Source: a bacterium
GTDB taxonomy: Bacteria > JAMCPX01
Assembly (NCBI GenBank): GCA_021787655.1
Contig: JAJYLM010000003.1
Span: 1 to 35,960 of the forward strand
Direction of reading: 5' to 3'
DNA: 35,960 bases
In this document: piece by piece, positions 9,556 through 17,981 of the stretch
Layout: each line of letters starts with the position of its first letter
Numbering within the stretch: position 1 is the stretch's first letter
Made by a program: the position numbers and the translations under genes
The notes under the pieces: model-generated
The model's input: only the letters and a program-made list of their open reading frames with translations
Databases searched by the model: none
What the model was told of the DNA's origin: nothing

Positions 9556-10332
9556 ATGCTGTTAACCATTGATGTCGGCAATACGAATATAGTGTTCGGG
9601 GTGTTCGAGAATGATACCCTGATCACGCACTGGAGAGTCGTAACATCACGGGACAGGACTGCCGATGAATATAAGCTGCTGCTCAAAGAACTGTTCGCCC
9701 TCGACAAAATATCGGTCTCCGGCGTCCGTGGAATCGCTGTTTCCTGCGTCGTTCCTCCCGTCATTGCGGCGCTCGAGAAGGCATGCCTGGAACTGTTTAC
9801 CTTAAAACCCTTTCTCATCGGACCCGGTATCAAGACGGGTATCAGTATAATGTACGATAACCCGAAAGAAGTCGGCGCAGACAGGATCGTGAACGCCGTT
9901 GCCGGGTATGACAAGCACAAAAAAAACCTGATCATCGTTGATTTCGGTACGGCCACGACGTTTGATTGTGTCAGCAAAAAAGGAGAATACCTGGGAGGGG
10001 TCATCGTACCCGGAATCGGTATATCCCTGGAGGCCCTGTTCACGCATGCATCCAAGCTTCCCCGGATTGAGATCACGGCGCCGCCGGCGGTTATCGGGAC
10101 CAACACCGTCCAGAGCATGCAGTCGGGCATATTTTACGGTTATCTGTCCCTGGTCGACGGTATAATCAAGCTGATAGCGAAAGAAATGAATGAAGAGAAA
10201 CCGTTCGTGATCGCCACCGGAGGGTTTGCAGAGCTGATCGGAAATGCCTGTTCGAGCATCAGCGAAGTTGATGAATTCTTGACTTTAAAGGGGTTAAAGC
10301 TAATATATAGCAAGAATCTCGCTAAAAAATAG
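9556..10332 (+). CDS. coaX: Type III pantothenate kinase
   Basis: MLLTIDVGNTNIVFGVFE, GADRIVNAVAGY, IVDFGTATTFDCV, ATGGFAELI. Confidence 0.95.
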   Translation: MLLTIDVGNTNIVFGVFENDTLITHWRVVTSRDRTADEYKLLLKELFALDKISVSGVRGIAVSCVVPPVIAALEKACLELFTLKPFLIGPGIKTGISIMYDNPKEVGADRIVNAVAGYDKHKKNLIIVDFGTATTFDCVSKKGEYLGGVIVPGIGISLEALFTHASKLPRIEITAPPAVIGTNTVQSMQSGIFYGYLSLVDGIIKLIAKEMNEEKPFVIATGGFAELIGNACSSISEVDEFLTLKGLKLIYSKNLAKK

Positions 10333-10343
10333 AGGGAGGCTCC

Positions 10344-10823
10344 ATGACTTCTGAAAGTGCAGAAGAATTGTTTGAAAAAGCCCTTACCTTAATCCGGGCA
10401 AAGAAGGAGCGTGAAGCCTTTGAACTTCTGGCGAGGATTTTCGAGAATACGTCATCGTCTGTCTATGAAACGGAAGCGAGATATCTCTCGTACTACGGTT
10501 ATCTGACCGGGGTCGTTGCGCACAATTACCAACAGGGTATCGAATTATGCAACGAAGCCATCAAAAAGGAATTTTTTCATCCTGATTTTTATCTGAATCT
10601 TGGCAAGCTGTACCTTGCCGTCAGCAACAAACACATGGCGGTAAAAGCCTTTTACAAAGGCTTACGGATAGACGGCGCGAACAAAGAACTCAAGGAGGAA
10701 ATCAAAAAGCTCGGTGTGCGCAGGAAACCGGTGTTTTCATTTTTTACCCGGGATAACCCTGTTAACAGGTTCGCAGGCAGGACACGGGCCGTATTCCGCA
10801 GACTACTCAAGGGGGCAAAATGA
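10344..10823 (+). CDS. Tetratricopeptide-repeat protein
   Basis: Helical repeats including PDFYLNLGKLYLAVSNKHMAVKAFYKGLRID. Confidence 0.7.
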   Translation: MTSESAEELFEKALTLIRAKKEREAFELLARIFENTSSSVYETEARYLSYYGYLTGVVAHNYQQGIELCNEAIKKEFFHPDFYLNLGKLYLAVSNKHMAVKAFYKGLRIDGANKELKEEIKKLGVRRKPVFSFFTRDNPVNRFAGRTRAVFRRLLKGAK

Positions 10824-12904
10824 GCGACCGTAACGAGCAGACGAGGAACATTGCAATTATTGGATTCGGATCAAGCGGTAAAACGCAGTTGGCAGATACG
10901 CTGCTGTATAACGCGAAGGCTGTTCCGGGTATTGGAAAGGTCATCGATAAGACATCCAACATGGTACTTGAGCAGGAAGAATTCGAACACCTGACCACTA
11001 TCACCGCATCTGTTGCGACGATAGAGATCAACGGGATGCGGTTGAATATTATCGATACCCCGAGTCAGGACGGTTTTATCGGCGAAACGATCAATGCGTT
11101 GCAGTCCGTCGACGGAGCCATCTTTGTCATGAGCGCGCACACGGACATAAAACAGGAAATGGAAATGCTCCTGAAACAGACGGCCGCCCTGGACCTGCCG
11201 GTATTGTTTTTTCTCAATAAAATGGATGCCGAGAATGCGGATTTTTATGCATCCCTCAAAGAGTACAGCGCACACCTGAACATTCCACTGACACCGGTCG
11301 CGCTGCCACTGGGCAGTGAACACAGCTTCGAGGGCGTCTACAACCTGATTGACAAAACAGCTGCACTCTATCCGAAAGACGGTTCCGGACATCCAAAACA
11401 AGGCAGCCGCGGCGCGCCTCCGGAGGCTGGGGAATTTGAAAAAAAATTGATCGAAGCCGTTGCGGAAAGTGATGATTCCCTCCTTGAAAAATACCTCAAC
11501 AATGCGAAGCTGGATATCAGCGAACTGTCCGGTGCAATCAGAAAAGCCGTTTTATCGCGGGCACTGTTCCCGGTGGTGCCGGGTTCTGCACTTCTCAATA
11601 TCGGGATCGATAAACTTCTGGAATTCTGCTCCCTCTGGCTGCCGCATCCCACACTTCTCACGACGAAGGTCCTCTTGAAGTCTGCTGACGGAGTGCAGAC
11701 CCTCGAGTCCGGCAAAACGGACGCGGAGAAGCCGGTCGTGTTTGTGTTCAAGACATCCATGGATCCGTACGCTGGTAAAATGAGCTATGTGAGAATATTT
11801 TCCGGGAAGCTGACACCGGAAACGGTGCTCTATAATGCACAGACCGGCAGTGAGGAAAAAACAAACCATCTGCACATGATGATCGGCAAGAAAAGCAAGC
11901 CCATCGACAGTGCACAAGCAGGTGACATCGTGGCACTTGCGAAACTGCAAACCACCAGGACCACGGACACCCTGAAAGGGATAAAAGATGCTTTTCATAT
12001 ACAACCTCTCTATAAACCGAGGAAATTGGTTGCCTACGCAGTGAAGCCCAGGGGCAAGAGTGATGAAGATAAAATCACCCAGACCCTGAATAAGATCGTG
12101 GAAGAAGATACGTCGCTGTCGGTGCGGAGGGACGCCCAGATCAAAGAACTGATCATCGAGGGTGTTTCGAAAGAACAGCTGGAAATAGTGATGCACAAGG
12201 CACGGCGCAAGTACGGGATTGATCTTGAGCTCGTTCTGCCGGACATTCCCTATAAAGAGACGATCAAGGGAAAGGCAGAAGCTCAGGGGAAATATAAGAA
12301 ACAGTCAGGCGGCAGGGGGCAGTACGGTGATGTATGGCTCAAGCTTGAACCTCTGCACCGGGGGAAAGGTGTCGAATTCGTTGATAGTATTGTCGGAGGC
12401 GCAATCCCAAGACAATACGTACCGGCAGTCGAGAAGGGGGTACGCGAAGCCGCAGTGGAAGGGTTCCTCGCTGGGTTTCCTGTTGTGGATTTTTCAGCAA
12501 CGGTGTATGATGGGTCTTACCACGTTGTTGACTCATCGGAACTCGCATTCAAGATCGCGGGCTCGTTTGCTTTTAAAAAATGTATGGAGAGTGCTACACC
12601 CATAATACTGGAGCCGATTATGCTGATCACGGTGGTTGTACCGGAATCATTTACCGGTGAGGTTATCGGCGTCTTGAATTCAAAACGGGCTAAAATACTC
12701 GGTATGGAACCAGACGAAAGCAAGAAACAGGTGATCAGGGCGCATGTACCGCTCTCGGAGGTCCAGTCCTATGGTGATGAATTGAGGTCGATAACAAAGG
12801 GCATGGGAACATTCGATATTACCTATTTCGGCTATGAGGAGGTACCCGCGCATATCGCGGAGAAGATTATTGCAAGTAAAAACAAAAAAGAGGTAAAAGT
12901 ATAG
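10820..12904 (+). CDS. Elongation factor G-like GTPase (FusA2/EF-G2 type), divergent G domain
   Basis: P-loop GFGSSGKT, NKMD; strongly EF-G-like C-terminus (KKQSGGRGQYGDVWLKLEP, VGGAIPRQYVPAVEKGVREA, LNSKRAKILGME). ATGA overlap with the upstream gene. Confidence 0.9.
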   Translation: MSDRNEQTRNIAIIGFGSSGKTQLADTLLYNAKAVPGIGKVIDKTSNMVLEQEEFEHLTTITASVATIEINGMRLNIIDTPSQDGFIGETINALQSVDGAIFVMSAHTDIKQEMEMLLKQTAALDLPVLFFLNKMDAENADFYASLKEYSAHLNIPLTPVALPLGSEHSFEGVYNLIDKTAALYPKDGSGHPKQGSRGAPPEAGEFEKKLIEAVAESDDSLLEKYLNNAKLDISELSGAIRKAVLSRALFPVVPGSALLNIGIDKLLEFCSLWLPHPTLLTTKVLLKSADGVQTLESGKTDAEKPVVFVFKTSMDPYAGKMSYVRIFSGKLTPETVLYNAQTGSEEKTNHLHMMIGKKSKPIDSAQAGDIVALAKLQTTRTTDTLKGIKDAFHIQPLYKPRKLVAYAVKPRGKSDEDKITQTLNKIVEEDTSLSVRRDAQIKELIIEGVSKEQLEIVMHKARRKYGIDLELVLPDIPYKETIKGKAEAQGKYKKQSGGRGQYGDVWLKLEPLHRGKGVEFVDSIVGGAIPRQYVPAVEKGVREAAVEGFLAGFPVVDFSATVYDGSYHVVDSSELAFKIAGSFAFKKCMESATPIILEPIMLITVVVPESFTGEVIGVLNSKRAKILGMEPDESKKQVIRAHVPLSEVQSYGDELRSITKGMGTFDITYFGYEEVPAHIAEKIIASKNKKEVKV

Positions 12905-12905
12905 T

Positions 12906-14024
12906 ATGGATGACAAGAGCAAAGGGACAAAGAAAACAATAGCGGATGAGTTGCTGGAGGATAATTTTTTTAAGCCCCCGATAGACGATGTTATTGAAGA
13001 AACCTCTCCGGCAAAGAAAACGGCCGGGATGGAAACAGTTCAGCCGGGAAGCTCAAGGGGGGCGGAAGAGAGCCTGCTGTTTGATGATTTTCTCAAATCT
13101 CCTGCTGAATCATCCCAGGATGAAGTTTCCGAACTGACGAGCCGGGAAGAACCGGTCATCATCCCGTCTGCTCCTGTACCTGCAGCCCGTTCTGCAAGTC
13201 CTCGTGTTGTCACTGCCCAGGAATCGAAAAAAAGTGGCAGCTCCGTCAAGCTGATTGTTGCTTCGGTGGGGGCAGTCGTCGTTGTTCTCGCTCTTGGTGT
13301 TGCCTATATCATGATGCGTCATCCGTCCCCGGTTTCCGTGCAGAACAATGCCGTCCAGGGAACCCAGCACGTTGCCGTTGTTCGTCCTGAAGCGGGGAGT
13401 GCCTCTGAACATCCTGCGGCAGCGGCGACCGCTCCTCAGGCAGCACAGCCGGCTCCCGTTGCAGAAAACACCGGTCATGAAAGTAAACCTCCGGCAGCCG
13501 CGCAGGTGGCGGAAAATGTACCTCCTGCGGCAGCCGTACAACCGGCACAACAGGCAGTAAAAAAGTTTGAAGTAACGCTCGACAACGTCAGAACCCAGGG
13601 TGCCATCGGCACGATCAAGCGGATAGGAGCGTCCATGGATAAAGGCCTGAGCTTTGATGTTGCACAGAACAAAACGACGGTCACCTCCTATGCCCTGTAC
13701 GTCGACAAGGTCTATCCATCGGAAGGTGAAGCAACTGCCGATAATCTCAAGTTAATGGTGGCGAACATTTCCAATGCCTCGGTCGTGAAGGCGGACGGCG
13801 GATACCGGATTCTTATAGGCAAATATGCCTCCAGGGCACGGGCTTCGTCCGACATAAAAAATCTCAAAGCAGCGGGATTGAAAGAACTCCTTAAGACGGT
13901 TCAGAGTTCATCGACCACGTTTACGGTGAAGGCGTTCCCGTTTCCATCTTCCCGTGCAGCGAGAGCGTATGAGGCAAAGGTAAAGAGGTTTGGAGCAAAA
14001 ACAACAACGATGGAAATGAAATAA
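12906..14024 (+). CDS. Single-TM protein with Pro/Ala-rich linker and C-terminal SPOR-like domain
   Basis: TM segment VKLIVASVGAVVVVLALGVAYIMM, Ala/Pro/Gln-rich linker, SPOR-like C-terminus (YALYVDKVYPSEGEA...YRILIGKYASRARASSDIKNLK). Confidence 0.65.
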   Translation: MDDKSKGTKKTIADELLEDNFFKPPIDDVIEETSPAKKTAGMETVQPGSSRGAEESLLFDDFLKSPAESSQDEVSELTSREEPVIIPSAPVPAARSASPRVVTAQESKKSGSSVKLIVASVGAVVVVLALGVAYIMMRHPSPVSVQNNAVQGTQHVAVVRPEAGSASEHPAAAATAPQAAQPAPVAENTGHESKPPAAAQVAENVPPAAAVQPAQQAVKKFEVTLDNVRTQGAIGTIKRIGASMDKGLSFDVAQNKTTVTSYALYVDKVYPSEGEATADNLKLMVANISNASVVKADGGYRILIGKYASRARASSDIKNLKAAGLKELLKTVQSSSTTFTVKAFPFPSSRAARAYEAKVKRFGAKTTTMEMK

Positions 14025-14025
14025 G

Positions 14026-15231
14026 ATGTTCGAGAATCTGTCGGATAGCGCTCGTCTTTACCTTAAAGAGTCCCTCCCGAAACAACTTCTGTCCGCTGTT
14101 GTCAAGGGACTGGTACCGCTCGAGCCGAGGGAACTGCTGATCGTTATAGCTTATCATTATGAAAAATGTGATGAACAGGCCCGGGCAGATGCGCTCAGTA
14201 CGGTAACATCAATGCCGGCCGGAATAATCGATGCTGCGGTAGCGGGCGACGTACCTGACTTTGTCCTGAGCTTTGTTTATCAGCAGTGCAGTCTGTCCCA
14301 GAGTTCGCTGGATGCCCTGGTGACGAACAAAAATATCTCCGATGATACCCTGGTAATGCTTGCCGGAACAGATAATGAATCCTTGCTCGAACTCATTGCA
14401 AAGAACCAGATGAGGATTCTCAAGAACGACAGGATCTTCGATGCGTTGATAACGAATCCCCGCCTGCCAAAAATAGCGAAAGACCAGATCATGGAGTTTT
14501 TTACCATGGTGGCGGGCAAGGAACTGGTGAAACTGAACATCAAGATCGAGAAGAAAGATACAGCCGCAGCTGCGGACAAGGGTACCGGTCTGCCGTCTGC
14601 ACTTTCCCAGAACAGGGATCTGCCCGCCGATGTTCAAAAGGCAGGATTGCCATCGGATACGGCCATGCTGCCGAGCCAGATGTCCTCGCAGTTGCCGTCG
14701 GAACGGGGTTCTGACCTGCCCGCGACGGTCATTGACAATCTCCCGGTCAACCTGATCGCCCAGGAACTGCCGTCCGAGTTGATCAGTGATCAGGAAGAAG
14801 GACAAAGCATGGATGAAGGTGTGCGGGCGACACTTTTTCAGCGGATACAAAAAATGACTGTTTCGCAGAAAATAAAACTGGCACTGCTTGGCAACAAAGA
14901 GGCCCGGAACATTCTTTTGAGGGATTCGAACCGCGTCGTCATAGAAGCAGTCATCAAAAGCCCCCGGATTACGGACGGTGAGGTTATCGGCATAACGAAC
15001 TCGCGCAGTGTCAGCGAGGACATCATCAGGATGATCGCGGGAAACAGGGAATGGCAGAAGAACTACCGGATACGCCAGGCGCTTGCAGCAAATCCGAAGA
15101 CGCCGGTTCCGATAGCTATCAAATTGCTTGAAACTATGTCGAAACAGGACTTAAAGAATCTCAGTAACAGTAAGAATATAGCTTCTGTAGTTGCCACTAC
15201 AGCAAAACGAATGATGGGAGATGCAAAATAA
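14026..15231 (+). CDS. Uncharacterised protein with HEAT/LRV-like helical segments and an LP-motif repeat linker
   Basis: Helical repeats (LVTNKNISDDTLVMLAGTD, VIKSPRITDGEVIGITNSRSVSEDIIRMIA) flank repeated LP units; stop overlaps the start of the MglA-like gene. Confidence 0.75.
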   Translation: MFENLSDSARLYLKESLPKQLLSAVVKGLVPLEPRELLIVIAYHYEKCDEQARADALSTVTSMPAGIIDAAVAGDVPDFVLSFVYQQCSLSQSSLDALVTNKNISDDTLVMLAGTDNESLLELIAKNQMRILKNDRIFDALITNPRLPKIAKDQIMEFFTMVAGKELVKLNIKIEKKDTAAAADKGTGLPSALSQNRDLPADVQKAGLPSDTAMLPSQMSSQLPSERGSDLPATVIDNLPVNLIAQELPSELISDQEEGQSMDEGVRATLFQRIQKMTVSQKIKLALLGNKEARNILLRDSNRVVIEAVIKSPRITDGEVIGITNSRSVSEDIIRMIAGNREWQKNYRIRQALAANPKTPVPIAIKLLETMSKQDLKNLSNSKNIASVVATTAKRMMGDAK

Positions 15232-16139
15232 TGGCTCTATTAAACTCGAACAAGAAGGAAATCAATGCAAAGATAGTGTATTATGGACCGGGGTTGTCGG
15301 GCAAGACCACCAACATCCAGTATATCTATAAGAAATTAAAACCGGAACATAAGGGTAAATTGATGACCCTCGCCACCCAGACAGACAGGACGCTGTTCTT
15401 TGACTTTCTGCCGGTCGAACTGGGAGAGATTAAAGGTATGAAGGTACGGTTTCAGCTGTATACCGTCCCCGGCCAGGTTTTTTATAACGCAACGCGGAGA
15501 CTGGTGCTGAAAAATGTCGACGGCATCGTTTTCGTGGCGAGTGCCGAGAAAGACAAAATGTACGACAACCTTGAAAGTTTTAAAAACCTTGAAGAGAATG
15601 TTCAGCACTATGGAAGGGTTCTGACCGATATACCGCTCGTGGTCCAGTATAACAAGATGGATCTGCCGAACGTCAATACCGTCCAGGACATGCAGAAGGA
15701 ACTGAACCGCTTTAACGTGCCGTATTTCGAGGGTTCGGCGAGTACCGGCGCCGGCGTGCTGCAGACACTCACAGGTATTACAAAATTGGTCGTTCACCGG
15801 CTCAAGAGTCAGGCATCGATCACCGATGCCGAGAAAGCGCAGAATAAGGAACTCAAAGAGATTCAGCTGGAAAATGAAAGCACGGAGCAGGAAAGTATCC
15901 AGAACCAGCAGGTTTCCGGACCGGTCCGGGAGCCTGACATGCCGAAGGCGGAACAGCAGCGTTCACCGGCACCGTCACCGGCAAAGGCTGCGGCACGTGT
16001 TCAGGTTTCGAAGAAACTCCTCAATGTTCTCGAGGTGGGTAAACCCGAGCTTTTGAGCAACAATACAGTTATCATTCCCGTTACTGCCGTGGATGATGAA
16101 AAAGCACAGTATGAACTCAAGGTGACCATCAAGCTTTGA
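15231..16139 (+). CDS. MglA-like small Ras-superfamily GTPase with C-terminal extension
   Basis: EINAKIVYYGPGLSGKTTNIQYIY, TQTDRTLFFDFLPVELGEIKG, LYTVPGQVFYNATRRLVL, QYNKMDLPN; about 110 aa beyond the G domain. Confidence 0.9.
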   Translation: MALLNSNKKEINAKIVYYGPGLSGKTTNIQYIYKKLKPEHKGKLMTLATQTDRTLFFDFLPVELGEIKGMKVRFQLYTVPGQVFYNATRRLVLKNVDGIVFVASAEKDKMYDNLESFKNLEENVQHYGRVLTDIPLVVQYNKMDLPNVNTVQDMQKELNRFNVPYFEGSASTGAGVLQTLTGITKLVVHRLKSQASITDAEKAQNKELKEIQLENESTEQESIQNQQVSGPVREPDMPKAEQQRSPAPSPAKAAARVQVSKKLLNVLEVGKPELLSNNTVIIPVTAVDDEKAQYELKVTIKL

Positions 16140-16204
16140 GGTCAGTTTCCGGTCCTCTGCAGGTAATGCAGGAACGTTCATCAAACGAAAAAGGAGAGAA
16201 GGCA

Positions 16205-16543
16205 ATGTCAGATTTTTTGATCGTTACAACAGAATCCATCCCCGGCTACCGTGTTACCGGGATCCTTGGTACGGTTTTTGGAGTCAGTGTGCGGTCCCGC
16301 AGTATTGTGGGTAACTTTCTCGGTAATCTGAGCGCAATCCTGGGAGGCTCCCAGGAAGGCTATGTGAAGATGGTAACGCAGTCCAGAGAGGACGCGATCG
16401 AACGGATGGCAGCCCAGGCGAAGAGTATCGGGGCGAACGCTATTATCATGATGAGGTTTGATTCCGGCGAATTCGATGCCGGGCAGGGCCAGGCAATGAA
16501 TGAAGTCATCGCGTACGGAACAGCAGTCAAGATCGAACAATAA
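16205..16543 (+). CDS. YbjQ family (UPF0145) protein
   Basis: IVTTESIPGYRVTGILGTVFGVSVRSRSI, SIGANAIIMMRFDS; ATG at 16205 behind aaaggagagaag preferred over 16136. Confidence 0.88.
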   Translation: MSDFLIVTTESIPGYRVTGILGTVFGVSVRSRSIVGNFLGNLSAILGGSQEGYVKMVTQSREDAIERMAAQAKSIGANAIIMMRFDSGEFDAGQGQAMNEVIAYGTAVKIEQ

Positions 16544-16691
16544 CCCCGGTCATTCAATAGTAGTATAGTATTTCCGTCATTCTGCCTGAAGGGTGGATCT
16601 TCGGTCAGGGAGCGAGCATCCCGGATGCATGGTATCAGGCGGAATAGAGCGGGGACTTTCTTACGAAGGAACAAGAAATTCTTGTCAGTAT

Positions 16692-17552
16692 CTAAAACGG
16701 GTAAAGGGTAAAGGATACGAGCTGTGTGCTGTTGCTCTGGTTCATGACATCCCCGACGTAGGTGTACGCAAGCGTAAATCGCGGTGCCTTCCATGCAATG
16801 CCGCCGGAAAAGGTCTTGGTGTTCTCGGCCGTTTCCCATGCGTATCCGCCGCGCAATGCGATCTGCTGGACGAAGACCAGCTCACCCCCGGCATGATAGT
16901 CGATGCTGTTCTTTGATGCCACTTCGAGGTTTTTGACGGCGTCGAAAGCAATGGTCAGGACACCATGGAGGATCATGGAAATACCGGTATCGATCAGCCT
17001 CGGCGGAAGCTGATCCCGTGTTCCCCGTATTCTGGTGAGGTTCAATCCTGCAATGGAAAGGTTTAAGAAGGATACACCCGGTGAAAAAATAAGACCGTAT
17101 CCCAGAGATTCGGCCTGACCGGAGAGCGCGCCGGACAACAGGTCCATCCTCCCGGTGACACCGACGCTCAGGACACCGGGCTCGCCGGCGGAGAGCGCCA
17201 TTGCATAGGTGTTCCTCTGGACATAGTCCGATGCCAGTTTATAGATGTCATGGTAATAGCCAAATCCAGCACCGACCTCGGACGTCGTACTGTCGACCGC
17301 CGAGAAATCGAGTCTGCTGCCACTGTACGGGTTGGTAAACAGGTAGCCGGTCTCTGTACCGTAGCGTTTTGTTGCGCTGATGCCGGCTGGGTTCACGATG
17401 ATCGCTGCATTGTCGTCCGCGATAGAACCGAATGCCCCGCCCATACCTGCAGATGCAGGCGTCGCGTATAAATACAGGGAATCAGCGTACGAAGAACAGG
17501 TTGCGAAAAGTATAACAAGAAAGGCTGCTGCTGTAAAAAAGCGCAGCCTCAC
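16692..17552 (-). CDS. Outer-membrane beta-barrel protein (PorV/FadL-like)
   Basis: Signal peptide; LYATPASAGMGGAFGSIADDNAAIIVNPAGIS N-terminal motif; terminal aromatic residue. Confidence 0.65.
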   Translation of the reverse strand: MRLRFFTAAAFLVILFATCSSYADSLYLYATPASAGMGGAFGSIADDNAAIIVNPAGISATKRYGTETGYLFTNPYSGSRLDFSAVDSTTSEVGAGFGYYHDIYKLASDYVQRNTYAMALSAGEPGVLSVGVTGRMDLLSGALSGQAESLGYGLIFSPGVSFLNLSIAGLNLTRIRGTRDQLPPRLIDTGISMILHGVLTIAFDAVKNLEVASKNSIDYHAGGELVFVQQIALRGGYAWETAENTKTFSGGIAWKAPRFTLAYTYVGDVMNQSNSTQLVSFTLYPF

Positions 17553-17980
17553 GGTTTACCTGCTCCAGTTTTCAAGAGCTTGTAGGTATACGATAGTTTT
17601 GCCGTTTTCCCGAGCATTGCAGAGGCAGAGCAAAACTTGTTCTGGGAGAGTTCGATGGCCCGCTCGACGTCCTTTTCCTCCATGGTTCCTTCAATAATAT
17701 ACTCCAAAGTTATGGAGGTATAGACCTTCGGATGCTCTGCAGCCCGTTCGGCATGGATGTTCAGCGTGAAGTTCGTTACCTGCTTGCGCATCTTTTTCAA
17801 GATCGACACGACGTCCATTCCTGTGCACCCGCCTAATCCCGCAAGCAGGAGTTCCATTGGACGCGCGCCGGTATCATCGCCGTCATGAGCTTTTTCTGCA
17901 TCCATCGTCACACGATGATTTGAACCGGTTACGGCCTCAAACTGCATTCCCTGTTTCCACGTGATTTGAGTGGTCGGCAT
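17549..17980 (-). CDS. OsmC family protein
   Basis: ARPMELLLAGLGGCTGMDVVSILKKM and NKFCSASAML, the two conserved Cys. Confidence 0.9.
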   Translation of the reverse strand: MPTTQITWKQGMQFEAVTGSNHRVTMDAEKAHDGDDTGARPMELLLAGLGGCTGMDVVSILKKMRKQVTNFTLNIHAERAAEHPKVYTSITLEYIIEGTMEEKDVERAIELSQNKFCSASAMLGKTAKLSYTYKLLKTGAGKP

Positions 17981-17981
17981 A

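Noticed and set aside
9291-10130. 279-aa minus-strand ORF
   Set aside because: Antisense to birA end and coaX, which are unambiguous.
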